A DNA stretch of 33,486 nt. Origin: Actinomadura sp. BRA 177 (lineage in GTDB: Bacteria > Actinomycetota > Actinomycetes > Streptosporangiales > Streptosporangiaceae). Under the pieces are notes generated by a model, which was given only the letters and a program-made list of their open reading frames with translations, did no database searches and was not told the origin of the DNA. The DNA is taken from assembly GCF_013372625.1 (NCBI RefSeq), contig NZ_JABXFD010000191.1:1-33486 (forward strand), read 5' to 3'. The position numbers and the translations under genes are program-made. Below, piece after piece: positions 1 to 8,271 of this stretch. The stretch's first letter is position 1. Every line of letters starts with the position of its first letter.

Positions 1-161
1 ACCCCCCGTAGAACCGGCCCCCGGCCTCTAAAACCCGCCACCAAACCAACTCCCAGCCCCGAAACAAGCCCCCAACCCACGCTCACTCGGGTCCCACCTC
101 GCCCGACCGACACCGACAAGCACCGCCGACGAGCCTGCGCTCGGCCCCCGAAAAGAAAAGT
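1..161. other. left contig edge, no gene seen
   Basis: C-rich sequence with no reading frame of protein-like composition. It lies downstream of the minus-strand oxidoreductase and its terminator. Nothing else is recognisable here. Confidence 0.5.
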
Positions 162-192
162 AGGACCCCGGGCCGCGGGGGCTCGGGGTCCT
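162..192 (-). terminator. Rho-independent terminator of the EtfD-like gene
   Basis: A 9-bp perfect inverted repeat (AGGACCCCG at 162-170, CGGGGTCCT at 184-192) lies 15 bases past the stop of the minus-strand gene. Read on the minus strand it is followed by CTTTTCTTTTC (150-160), a T-rich tract. This is the most canonical terminator in the window. Confidence 0.8.
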
Positions 193-207
193 GCTTTGGG
201 CGGTGGG

Positions 208-2355
208 TTATTCGGCGGCGACGGGCTCCTTCTGTTCGGGGAGGCCCTCGCCCTTGATGGAGCGGATCAGGAGCTGGGAGACGTCCACGACTTCCAGGGA
301 CTCCTTGGCCGCGCCCTCGTTCTTCTTCTCGTTGATGGCGTCGCCCAGCATGACCAGGCAGAACGGGCAGGCGGTGGAGACGGTGTCGGGGTTGGTCTCC
401 AGGGCCTCGTCGACGCGCTCGGTGTTGATGCGCTTGCCGATGCGCTCTTCCATCCACATCCGGGCGCCGCCGGCGCCGCAGCAGAAGCCGCGGTCCTTGT
501 GCCGGTGCATCTCCTGGGTCTTGACGCCGGGGACGGTCGCCATGATGTCGCGCGGCTGCTTGTAGACCTTGTTGTGGCGGCCCAGGAAGCAGGGGTCGTG
601 GTAGGTGATGTTCTCCTCGATCGGGGCGACCGGGGTGAGCTTGCCCTCCTCGACCAGGTGCGCGAGCAGCTGGGTGTGGTGGACGACCTCGTAGTTCCCG
701 CCGATCTGCGGGTACTCGTTGGCCAGGGTGTTGAAGCAGTGCGGGCAGGTCGCGACGATCTTCTTGACGCCCGCGTCGTTCAGCGTCTCGACGTTCTGCT
801 GGCCGAGCATCTGGAAGACGAACTCCATGCCGAGGCGGCGGGCCGGGTCACCGGTGCACGCCTCCATGGGGCCGAGGACGGCGAACTTGACGCCCGCGAT
901 GTGCAGCAGCTCGGCGACGGCCTTGGTGGTCTTCTTGGCCCGGTCCTCCAGGGCGCCGGCGCAGCCGACCCAGAACAGGTACTCGGTGTCCTCGGCGACC
1001 TTGTCGTCGACGACGTCGACCTCGAAGTCCAGCTCCTCGATCCATTCGAGGCGCTTCATCTCGGACATGCCCCACGGGTTGCCCTTGTTCTCCAGGTTCT
1101 TCAGCATGACGCCGGCCTCGGACGGGAACGAGGACTCGATCATGACCTGGAAGCGGCGCATGTCCAGGATGTGGTCGATGTGCTCGATGTCGACCGGGCA
1201 CTGCTCGACGCACGCACCGCAGTTGGTGCAGGACCACAGGACGTCGGGGTGGATGACGCCGTCGTCGGCGACGAGCTCCTTGTCCACCTGCATGGCGAGC
1301 TTCTGCTCGTCGGTGAACTCGCTACGAGCTTCTTCCGATGCGACCATGTACGGCGCCTTGGCCAGCGCGTGGTCGCGCAGCTCCAGGATGAGCATCTTCG
1401 GCGACAGCGGCTTGCCGGTGTTCCAGGCGGGGCACTGGGACTGGCAGCGACCGCACTCGGTGCAGGTCGCCATGTCGAGGAAGCCCTTCCAGGTGAAGTC
1501 CTCGATCTTGCCGCGGCCGAAGACGTCCTCGTCGGGGTCGGCCTCCTCGAAGTCCAGCGGCTTGCCGCCGGACATCATCGGCTGCGCGGCGCCCATGCCG
1601 TCCGGGCGGCGCTTGAACATGACGTTCAGCGGCGCCAGGAAGATGTGCAGGTGCTTGGAGTGGACGACGAACACCAGGAAGATCAGCGCGACGGCGATGT
1701 GCAGCAGCAGGCCGATCGACTCCAGGACCTCCAGCGTGTCCGGGTTCATGCCCTCGAACAGCTGGCCGACCAGGTAGGAGAAGTAGGCGCCCTTGCCGTA
1801 CGGGAGGTTGCCGGCGGCCCACTCGACACCGCGGAAGAAGAACATCGTCCAGATCACATTGAAGATCAGGAACAGCGTCCACCAGGCGCCGGACAGGTGC
1901 GAGCCCTTGAACCGGGACTTGCGGTCCAGCCGCTTCGGCGAGTTCTTGAACCGGATCGCGGTGAACACGATCAGCCCGGCGGTGCACGCCAGCGCGATGG
2001 TGTCCTGGACGAACCCGATCGGCCCCCAGGTCTGGAAGCCGGGGATCTTGGCGTCCAGCCCGACCAGCAGCGCGACGGCGGCCTCGATGTAGACCGTCAG
2101 CAGCAGGATGAACGCCCACATGACGGCCGCGTGCGACAGGCCGGCGACCGTCCACTTCAGGAGTTTGCGCTGCCCCAGGACCTCGACGGCCTGGCCCTCG
2201 ACGGCCTTCTTGGGCTCACGCCTGACCTGCAGCGTCCGCTCGGGGTCGGGCTGCCCGCTCGCGCCGATCTTGTACAGGAACAGCACCCGCCGACCGGCGA
2301 GCGCCAGCGCGACCGCCGTTCCGGCGAGCCCAATGGCCAATGTGATCCAGAACAC
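208..2355 (-). CDS. Membrane (Fe-S)-binding oxidoreductase, EtfD type
   Basis: 715 aa. Several hydrophobic helices fill the first ~260 residues (N-terminus MFWITLAIGL). A ferredoxin-like module with two 4Fe-4S motifs follows: CTECGRCQSQCP near residue 297 and CTNCGACVEQCP near 376. Two cysteine-rich CCG domains of the heterodisulfide-reductase type come next, with CPHC near 535, GFCCGAGG near 620 and CPFC near 665. The architecture matches mycobacterial Rv0338c (EtfD), a membrane protein that passes electrons from electron-transfer flavoprotein to the respiratory chain during acyl-CoA dehydrogenation. The mycobacterial protein is longer (about 880 aa). The thiolase and hydroxyacyl-CoA dehydrogenase next door support a beta-oxidation role. 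It ends in its own terminator, so it is probably monocistronic. The general family is sure; the EtfD role is inference. Confidence 0.9.
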   Translation of the reverse strand: MFWITLAIGLAGTAVALALAGRRVLFLYKIGASGQPDPERTLQVRREPKKAVEGQAVEVLGQRKLLKWTVAGLSHAAVMWAFILLLTVYIEAAVALLVGLDAKIPGFQTWGPIGFVQDTIALACTAGLIVFTAIRFKNSPKRLDRKSRFKGSHLSGAWWTLFLIFNVIWTMFFFRGVEWAAGNLPYGKGAYFSYLVGQLFEGMNPDTLEVLESIGLLLHIAVALIFLVFVVHSKHLHIFLAPLNVMFKRRPDGMGAAQPMMSGGKPLDFEEADPDEDVFGRGKIEDFTWKGFLDMATCTECGRCQSQCPAWNTGKPLSPKMLILELRDHALAKAPYMVASEEARSEFTDEQKLAMQVDKELVADDGVIHPDVLWSCTNCGACVEQCPVDIEHIDHILDMRRFQVMIESSFPSEAGVMLKNLENKGNPWGMSEMKRLEWIEELDFEVDVVDDKVAEDTEYLFWVGCAGALEDRAKKTTKAVAELLHIAGVKFAVLGPMEACTGDPARRLGMEFVFQMLGQQNVETLNDAGVKKIVATCPHCFNTLANEYPQIGGNYEVVHHTQLLAHLVEEGKLTPVAPIEENITYHDPCFLGRHNKVYKQPRDIMATVPGVKTQEMHRHKDRGFCCGAGGARMWMEERIGKRINTERVDEALETNPDTVSTACPFCLVMLGDAINEKKNEGAAKESLEVVDVSQLLIRSIKGEGLPEQKEPVAAE

Positions 2356-2433
2356 TGTTCCGTCCTCCTGGGGTACGGGCGTTGGCAGTCAGCGTAGGGC
2401 TCGCGAAAGACTGCTCTTCACCCGGGGCCCGAA

Positions 2434-2448
2434 TACTACTCGGTAGTA
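2434..2448. promoter_or_regulatory. Palindromic candidate operator TACTAC-N3-GTAGTA
   Basis: A perfect 6-bp inverted repeat, TACTAC-TCG-GTAGTA, lies 78 bases upstream of the oxidoreductase start, in the 285-bp divergent gap before the 2641 gene. Size and symmetry fit a TetR-family operator. AT-rich palindromes are rare in such GC-rich DNA. No cognate regulator is encoded nearby; the function is inferred. Confidence 0.45.
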
Positions 2449-2640
2449 GCTTATGCGTCACCTGCCCTGGTCAGACCATTCCCGGCCCCTTTCCAGGCCA
2501 TCGAGCCGCCGACCGGACGCGTTCCGCCCGTCATACCTTAGAGATTTCGCGCGCCGATGAGTATCGGCGGGTTCCCGAGTCCATAGCACAGGACGGGACA
2601 CGTCCAGTCCCGTCCCGTCCACCGGAACGGAGGAACCCCG

Positions 2641-3246
2641 ATGCCCTCGATGCCAGACCTCGCGCCCGCCGCCCGGCGCATGGCCGCCCTGCTCGCGAAC
2701 GTCCCCGACTCTCAGCTCGCCTCCCCCACCCCCTGTGCGGACACCCCCCTCGGTGCGCTCATCGACCACGTCAACGGCCTGGCCCTCGCCTTCACCTGGG
2801 CCGCCACGAAGGACTTCCCGGCCGGCGGGTCGCAGCCCCCGTCCAGCGACGCGTCCCGCCTCCCGCAGGACTGGCGCGCCCGCGTCCCCGAGCGGCTCGA
2901 CGCGCTCGCCGCCGCGTGGCGCTCCCCCGACGCCTGGCAGGGCATGACGAAGGCCGGCGGCATCGACCTGCCCGGCGACCAGGCCGGAAACGTCGCGCTC
3001 AACGAACTGGTCGTGCACGGCTGGGACATCGCCCGCGCCACCGGCCAGCCCTACGACGCCGGCAAGGACGAGATCGAGTCCTGCCTCGCCTTCGTCGCCC
3101 CGACGGTCGAGCAGAGCGGCGGCCAGGGCGTCCCCGGCCTCTTCGGCCCCGCCGTGGAAACCCCCGCCAACGCTCCCGCCCTAGACCGCCTCATAGCCCT
3201 GACCGGCCGCACCCCCTCCTGGACCCCGCCCTCAACCGCCTCATGA
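2641..3246 (+). CDS. TIGR03086-like metal-binding (DinB / mycothiol-dependent isomerase-like) protein
   Basis: 201 aa. The N-terminal half has the family signature of a four-helix DinB/mycothiol maleylpyruvate isomerase fold: a leucine-rich helix, PTPCAD near residue 31, and an aspartate-histidine pair in LIDHVNGL near 40-47. A second putative metal ligand lies in NELVVHGWDIARATG near 120-133. Members bind a divalent metal and may act with mycothiol; substrates are mostly unknown. The start is the ATG preceded by CGGAGGA at 2628-2634 (6-base spacing). Another ATG lies 9 bases in. Its stop is one base from the stop of the convergent thiolase, leaving no room for a terminator. The family call is confident; the biochemical role is not known. 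Confidence 0.8.
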   Translation: MPSMPDLAPAARRMAALLANVPDSQLASPTPCADTPLGALIDHVNGLALAFTWAATKDFPAGGSQPPSSDASRLPQDWRARVPERLDALAAAWRSPDAWQGMTKAGGIDLPGDQAGNVALNELVVHGWDIARATGQPYDAGKDEIESCLAFVAPTVEQSGGQGVPGLFGPAVETPANAPALDRLIALTGRTPSWTPPSTAS

Positions 3247-3247
3247 C

Positions 3248-4456
3248 TCAGAGGCGTTCGAAGATGGCGGCCAGGCCCTGGCCGCCGCCGATGCACATTG
3301 TTTCGAGGCCGTAGCGGGCGTCGCGGCGGTGCATCTCGCGGGCGAGGGTGGCGAGGATGCGGGCGCCGGTCGCGCCGACGGGGTGGCCAAGGGAGATGCC
3401 GGAGCCGTGCACGTTGACGCGGTCCCAGTCGGCGTCCTTGAGGTCCCATTCGCGGGCGACGGCGAGGACCTGCGCGGCGAACGCCTCGTTCAGCTCGATC
3501 AGGTCCATGTCGGCGAGGGTGAGGCCGGCGGCGGCCAGGGCCTTGGCGGTGGCGGGGACGGGGCCGATGCCCATGGTCTTGGGCGGCACGCCCGCGCGGC
3601 CCCACGAGACGAGCCGGACGAGGGGGCGCAGGCCCAGCTCGGCGGCGCGTTCCGGGGTCGTGACGACGCAGACGGCGGCGGCGTCGTTCTGGCCGCTGGC
3701 GTTCCCGGCCGTCACCGTGGCCTCGGCGTCCTGCTTGCCGAGGACGGGACGCAGCTTCCCAAGGGTCTCCATCGTGGTGTCGGGGCGCGGGTGCTCGTCG
3801 GTGTCGACGACCGTGTCCCCCTTCCGGGCCTTCACGGTCACCGGGACGATCTCCTCCGCGAACACGCCCGACTGCTGCGCGGCAACGGCGCGCTGGTGGG
3901 AGCGGACGGCCAGCTCGTCCTGCTCCGCGCGTCCGATGCCGTACTCGCGGCGCAGGTTCTCGGCGGTTTCCAGCATGCCGCCGGGCACCGGGTAGTTGGC
4001 GCCGCCGGCGGTGACGCGGCCCTGCGCCAGCGCGTCGTGCAGTTCGAGGGAGGGGCCGCGGACGCCCCAGCGCGCCTTCGTCGTGTAGAACGGCGCGCTG
4101 CTCATGCTCTCCGCGCCGCCCGCGATGATCACGTCGCTGACGCCGGTCTGGATCTGCATGGCCGCGTCCAGGACGGCCTGCAGCCCGGACCCGCAGCGCC
4201 GGTCGATCTGCGCGCCGCCGACGGAGATGGGCAGCCCGGCGTCCAGCGCGGCGACGCGTCCGATCGCGGGGGCGTCGGCGGTGGGGTAGCAGTGGCCGAG
4301 GATCACCTCGTCGACCGCGTCGCCGGGCAGGCCGGTCCGCTCGACCAGCGCGCGGATGGCGGTGGCGGCGAGCTCGACGGGCGGGACGGTCTTCAGCGTC
4401 CCGCCGAACCGGCCGATCGGGGTACGCAGCGGCTCGCAGATCACCGCGTCGCGCAT
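3248..4456 (-). CDS. Acetyl-CoA C-acyltransferase (thiolase)
   Basis: 402 aa, the usual length for a thiolase. All catalytic elements are visible: nucleophilic Cys88 in DRRCGSGLQAV, NEAFA from N323, His358 in GHPVGATGARI, and Cys388 in CIGGGQGLA, which deprotonates the acyl acceptor. It cleaves 3-ketoacyl-CoA to acetyl-CoA and a shortened acyl-CoA, or runs in reverse to condense acetyl-CoA. The ATG is preceded by GAGGAG with 7-base spacing. It is divergent from the 3-hydroxyacyl-CoA dehydrogenase, sharing a ~170-bp promoter region. Together they give the last two steps of a beta-oxidation or related degradation route. Chain-length preference cannot be told from sequence; FadA and AtoB roles are both possible. 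Confidence 0.93.
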   Translation of the reverse strand: MRDAVICEPLRTPIGRFGGTLKTVPPVELAATAIRALVERTGLPGDAVDEVILGHCYPTADAPAIGRVAALDAGLPISVGGAQIDRRCGSGLQAVLDAAMQIQTGVSDVIIAGGAESMSSAPFYTTKARWGVRGPSLELHDALAQGRVTAGGANYPVPGGMLETAENLRREYGIGRAEQDELAVRSHQRAVAAQQSGVFAEEIVPVTVKARKGDTVVDTDEHPRPDTTMETLGKLRPVLGKQDAEATVTAGNASGQNDAAAVCVVTTPERAAELGLRPLVRLVSWGRAGVPPKTMGIGPVPATAKALAAAGLTLADMDLIELNEAFAAQVLAVAREWDLKDADWDRVNVHGSGISLGHPVGATGARILATLAREMHRRDARYGLETMCIGGGQGLAAIFERL

Positions 4457-4629
4457 GGTGGGCTCCTCAGGCCCGGGTAGCGGGCACTTCGCAGGTTACG
4501 GCCCCGCCTCGCGAGCCCGCCGCCCGGTTCTCCATCCGCCGATGGCCGTGCCGTCCGGCAGCCCTGGTCCCTGCGGCTAGGGGCCGTGGGGGTTGAATGC
4601 GTGGGGAGCGGACGAGCGAGGAGGCGACG

Positions 4630-6162
4630 GTGGAGCAGTGGGCGCGGCAGGCGACGACGGTCCGGGTGATCGGCACGGGGGCGATGGGACGGGGGATCGC
4701 GCAGCTCGCCGCGGCGGGCGGGCTGACCGTGGAGTTGGCCGACATCCGGATGGAGGCCGTGGTCGCCGCGACCGAGTACATCGGCGGCATGTTCGACAAG
4801 CTGGTGAGCAAGGGGCGGATGACCGCGGAGGACGCGGAGGCCGCCAAGGGACGGCTCCGGCCGGTCGGTGAGCCGCTGACCCCGTTCCAGGACTGCGATC
4901 TGGTGGTCGAGGCCGTCCGGGAGGACATCGAGAGCAAGCGGGAACTGTTCACGTCCCTGGAGAAGGTGTGTCCGAAGCACACGATCCTGGTGACCAACAC
5001 CAGTTCGCTGCAGGTGACGGCGATCGCGGCCGCTTTGGAGGATCCGTCCAGGGTGGCGGGGCTTCATTTCTTCAATCCGGTGCCGTTGATGCGTCTCGTA
5101 GAGGTGATTCCGGGGGCGCGTACGGCGGAGTGGGTTCCGAGCGCCCTTTCCGACTTGGTGAGGCGTCTCGGCCATGAACCGGTGGTCGCGCCGGACGCGC
5201 CTGGGTTCCTCGTCAACCACGCTGGGCGCGGACTGGTGACGGAGGCCCTGCAAATCCTCTCCGAAGGGGTCGCTGAGCCCGTCGACATCGACCGCATCGC
5301 GCGGGACGTCCTGGGGCTCAAGATGGGGCCTTGCGAACTGCTCGACCTCACCGGGATGGACGTGTCGCACCCCGTCATGGAGTCGATCTGGACGGGGTTC
5401 TACACGGAGCCGCGGTTCCGTCCGTCCAGGATCGGACGGGCGCGCCTTGAGGCCGGCCTGTACGGACGCAAGACGGGCGAGGGCTTCTACAAGTATGTGG
5501 ACGACGCCAAGCAAGAGCCACCGGAGGTCACCGTCCCGCCGGTGGAGCCGCGCCCAGTGTGGGTGCACGGCGACGTCCGTGAAGCATTGGGCGCGCTGCT
5601 CTCGACGTCCGGTGTCGAGGTCGAGTCGGGGGACGAGCCGTCCGACCAGGCCGTCGTACTAGTCGCCCCCTTCGGGCAGAGCACTGTCGCCGCCGCCGAG
5701 AGCCTTCCCCTAGACCGCACCTTGGGCGTTGACCCGTTCGGTGGGTTCTTCACCCGCCTGACCGTGATGGTGCACCCGGGCTTGGACAAGGACGCAGGCC
5801 GCGCCGGTCTCGCCGCCCTCTCCGCTACCGGACGCGACGTGAGCATCGTCCGCGACGCCCCGGCCCCCGTGGCCCAGCGGCTCCTCGCCTCGATCGTGAA
5901 CGTGGGCTGCGGCATCGCCGAGCAGCGTCTCGCCCGTCCGCAGGACATCGACACCGCCGTCCGCCTAGGGCTCGGCTACCCGCGCGGCCCGCTGGAGTGG
6001 GGCGAACACGAGGGCGCCAACCGCATCCTCCAAATCCTGCGCGGCCTACACGAAACCACGGGCGACCCCCGCTACCGTCCCAGCACCTGGCTGACCGAAC
6101 GCGCGATGCTGGGCCTCCCCCTCACCGAAACCGGCACCATCCCCACCGACCTCACGTCCTGA
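4630..6162 (+). CDS. 3-hydroxyacyl-CoA dehydrogenase
   Basis: About 510 aa. An N-terminal Rossmann NAD-binding domain opens with VIGTGAMGRGIAQ (GxGxxG) and contains the catalytic HFFNPVP motif. A 3HCDH C-terminal domain follows (APGFLVNHAGRGLV and GMDVSHPVMESIW), and after a linker comes a second C-terminal-like domain (ASIVNVGCGIAEQRLA). This is the double-domain form seen in PaaH/FadB2-like enzymes that oxidise 3-hydroxyacyl-CoA to 3-ketoacyl-CoA. I chose GTG at 4630 because GAGGAGG (4618-4624) sits 5 bases before it. An in-frame ATG at 4597 would add 11 residues but has no good ribosome site. The divergent thiolase would take its product. A long hairpin ends the transcript. Confidence 0.92.
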   Translation: MEQWARQATTVRVIGTGAMGRGIAQLAAAGGLTVELADIRMEAVVAATEYIGGMFDKLVSKGRMTAEDAEAAKGRLRPVGEPLTPFQDCDLVVEAVREDIESKRELFTSLEKVCPKHTILVTNTSSLQVTAIAAALEDPSRVAGLHFFNPVPLMRLVEVIPGARTAEWVPSALSDLVRRLGHEPVVAPDAPGFLVNHAGRGLVTEALQILSEGVAEPVDIDRIARDVLGLKMGPCELLDLTGMDVSHPVMESIWTGFYTEPRFRPSRIGRARLEAGLYGRKTGEGFYKYVDDAKQEPPEVTVPPVEPRPVWVHGDVREALGALLSTSGVEVESGDEPSDQAVVLVAPFGQSTVAAAESLPLDRTLGVDPFGGFFTRLTVMVHPGLDKDAGRAGLAALSATGRDVSIVRDAPAPVAQRLLASIVNVGCGIAEQRLARPQDIDTAVRLGLGYPRGPLEWGEHEGANRILQILRGLHETTGDPRYRPSTWLTERAMLGLPLTETGTIPTDLTS

Positions 6163-6254
6163 CGGGTTCGGGGGTGCTGTCGGGGACGGGACGGCGCCGA
6201 GCACGTCCGGACGGCGGCGACCGCCTCGGCAGGCGCGTCCTCGGCCTGCCGAGC

Positions 6255-6293
6255 GCGATGCCCCCCGCCCGGACGCCGGGCGGGGGGCATCGC
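6255..6293. terminator. Strong bidirectional hairpin terminator
   Basis: An 18-bp perfect stem (6255-6272 with 6276-6293) closes on a 3-base loop ACG. It sits between the convergent hydroxyacyl-CoA dehydrogenase and the minus-strand CU044_5270-type gene, so it can serve both. There is no T tract, as is common in actinomycetes. Confidence 0.75.
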
Positions 6294-6354
6294 AGGGGGA
6301 GGCGGCTTTCGCCAAGGGATAACGGCAGCGCTCACCCGCCCCCGGCCCGGAAGG

Positions 6355-7530
6355 TCAGAAGGGCAGTTCCGCGGGCGGCTTCGGCTTCGCGTCGGTCCAG
6401 CCCGACGAGCGGACGGCCACGTAGTTGATGATGAAGCCCGGCTTCATCTCCGCGTACGGTCCCCCGGGCTTGGTCAGCTGGTCCTGGACGGACAGCAGCG
6501 CGCCCGTCCGCTCATCGAAGACGATCACCTGGCGGTGCCCGTAGGTCCCCCGCTCGGCCTTCGGCCCGCCGTACTCGCCGGTGATCGTCGCGGTGCGCTC
6601 GCCGGAGGCCAGCGCCACGCCCTGGCGGCCCAGCGGGTCGGCGGTGCGGCCGATCGCGTCGATGCCCGGCTGCGCGGCCAGTGCGCGCATCAGGCCCGCC
6701 CGCACCTTCGGCGAGACCGGGGTGCCGCCGAGGATCGACGACGCGCGCCAGATCTGGGCGGAAGCCGACTGCGAGGCGAGCACCTTGCGCGCGGACTTCT
6801 CCGGGAGACCCATCCCCGGACGCGTCTCCGCCTCGTTCAGGAACATCTTCGCGAGCTTGCCCGGGTCGGTCGGCAGGTTCTGCCACTCCGCGGCCGGCTT
6901 GCCCAGGAACTCACCGCCGCCGTCCGGGTCGATGCCGACCTCCGGGCCGTCCGACCGCCACTGCGTCGCCTTGGCCGTGTAGGTGTAGTAGTGGTCGTTC
7001 GACCAGACCCGGAAGCTGGACGGGGAACCGGCCTTCTTCCACGCCGCCTCGTCCTGCGCGGTGAGCGGCCTGGCGGGCAGGTCGCGGCCGTAGTACGCCT
7101 CGCCGGTCCCCTTTTTCAGGCCGGTCCAGCTGAACGACTCGCTCGCCGCGCCGACGATCGCGTACGTGCCGGTCTTCGCCCGGATGATGTACGACTGCCC
7201 GTCCAGGCGGTCGGTGTACCAGTACTTGCCGGTCGGCGTGAGCTCGACCTTGGCCGCCGCCGCGAGTACCGCGTCCCTGGGCATCTCGACGCCGGCCGGC
7301 GACTCCGGCGAACCCGGTGTCCCCTGGCCCGTGACGGCGATGGCGACGGCTGCCGCCGCACCCGCCGCGACGAGGCCCGCGCCCAGCCCGAACCATCGTC
7401 GCCCCACCCGGACGCGGCCCGACATCTCCTCCTCTAGCTTCCCGAACGCCTTCGCGGACGCCTCGGGCGAAGGGGCCGGAGGCGTGCCCAGCAGCACCCG
7501 CACCTTGTTCAGCTCGTCGATCTCTTTCAT
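6355..7530 (-). CDS. CU044_5270-type sigma-associated membrane protein (copy 1)
   Basis: 391 aa. A short cytoplasmic N-terminus (about residues 1-45, MKEIDELNKVRVLLGTPP) is followed by one hydrophobic helix at about 46-67 and a large extracytoplasmic domain with W/Y-rich motifs (KYWYTDRLDGQSYIIRAKTG; SNDHYYTYTAK). The end GWTDAKPKPPAELPF is shared with the second copy at 8272. Its ATG overlaps the stop of the upstream sigma factor (ATGA), and GGAGG precedes it inside the sigma gene, so the two are co-translated. The layout suggests an anti-sigma or signal-sensing partner, but I see no zinc-binding anti-sigma HxxxCxxC motif. The family name follows NCBI usage; the function is unknown. Confidence 0.8.
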   Translation of the reverse strand: MKEIDELNKVRVLLGTPPAPSPEASAKAFGKLEEEMSGRVRVGRRWFGLGAGLVAAGAAAAVAIAVTGQGTPGSPESPAGVEMPRDAVLAAAAKVELTPTGKYWYTDRLDGQSYIIRAKTGTYAIVGAASESFSWTGLKKGTGEAYYGRDLPARPLTAQDEAAWKKAGSPSSFRVWSNDHYYTYTAKATQWRSDGPEVGIDPDGGGEFLGKPAAEWQNLPTDPGKLAKMFLNEAETRPGMGLPEKSARKVLASQSASAQIWRASSILGGTPVSPKVRAGLMRALAAQPGIDAIGRTADPLGRQGVALASGERTATITGEYGGPKAERGTYGHRQVIVFDERTGALLSVQDQLTKPGGPYAEMKPGFIINYVAVRSSGWTDAKPKPPAELPF

Positions 7531-8132
7531 GCCGTCGCCTCCTCCGCGATCAGGGCCGGATGGTTTCCGCCGAGCGCCTCCCGCAGGCGCCGGCGGGCAC
7601 GGTTCAGGCGGGACCCGACCGTGCCCGTCTTGATGCCGAGTGCCTGCCCGACCTCCTCATAGGTCAGGTCGGCCAGCGCCACCAGCAGCAGGACGTCCCG
7701 GTCCCCGCGCGGCAGCCGGGCCAGCGCGTCGGCCAGGTCCTGTCCCGCGCCGCCGGCGGTGACGCGCGCCGCGACGAGGTCCTCGTGCCCGTCCTGGACG
7801 GAGTCGGCGGGCGTGCGCGCCAGCGCCCGGTACCGGCGTCCCTCCGCACGCCGGTGCGTCCCGATCAGCCGGGTCGCGATGCCGTACAGCCAGGGACGGA
7901 CCGACCCGCGCGCCGGGTCGAACCGGCCGCGCTTGCGGAACGCGGCCAGGAAGACCTCGGCGGCGATGTCGTCCGCGGCGTCCGAGCCGAGCCGCCGCGC
8001 CACGTATCCGTGGATCGCGGCGAAGTGCCGATGGAAGATCTCCGCGAACGCGGCGGGCTCGCGCCGCGACCGGACGATCGCCTCCGCATCGGAGGCGTCC
8101 CCACCGGAATCCGGTGGGCGGTGATGGGCCAT
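7527..8132 (-). CDS. ECF-type RNA polymerase sigma factor (copy 1)
   Basis: 201 aa with region 2 (FAEIFHRHFAAIHGYVARRLG through RPWLYGIATRLIGTHRR) and region 4 (LPRGDRDVLLLVALADLTYEEVGQ then TVGSRLNRARRRLREAL, a helix-turn-helix). No extra C-terminal domain. It directs RNA polymerase to a small set of promoters, probably in answer to the membrane protein encoded just downstream. I chose ATG at 8132, preceded by GAGGAT at 6 bases; a GTG at 8165 would add 11 residues but lacks a ribosome site. It is paralogous to the sigma factor at 9432. Confidence 0.9.
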   Translation of the reverse strand: MAHHRPPDSGGDASDAEAIVRSRREPAAFAEIFHRHFAAIHGYVARRLGSDAADDIAAEVFLAAFRKRGRFDPARGSVRPWLYGIATRLIGTHRRAEGRRYRALARTPADSVQDGHEDLVAARVTAGGAGQDLADALARLPRGDRDVLLLVALADLTYEEVGQALGIKTGTVGSRLNRARRRLREALGGNHPALIAEEATA

Positions 8133-8220
8133 GGGGTGATCCTCGCTGTGCGGGAACTCGGTCACCCGGTTCTCAGCCGAACTCCCGATCCCCCTTCACG
8201 CCCCCGCGCCACCGCAGGCC

Positions 8221-8262
8221 GCGCCCTCCGTCCGGACACCCGGATGTCCGGACGGAGGGCGC
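8221..8262. terminator. Hairpin terminator between the two sigma modules
   Basis: An 18-bp perfect stem (8221-8238 with 8245-8262) with loop CCCGGA lies just past the stop of the second membrane-protein gene. It separates the two tandem sigma/membrane-protein units into distinct transcripts. Confidence 0.75.
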
Positions 8263-8271
8263 CCGCCCTGG

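Noticed and set aside
196-2397. 733-residue plus-strand frame over the EtfD-like gene
   Set aside because: Antisense shadow; the minus strand has clear Fe-S motifs and membrane helices.
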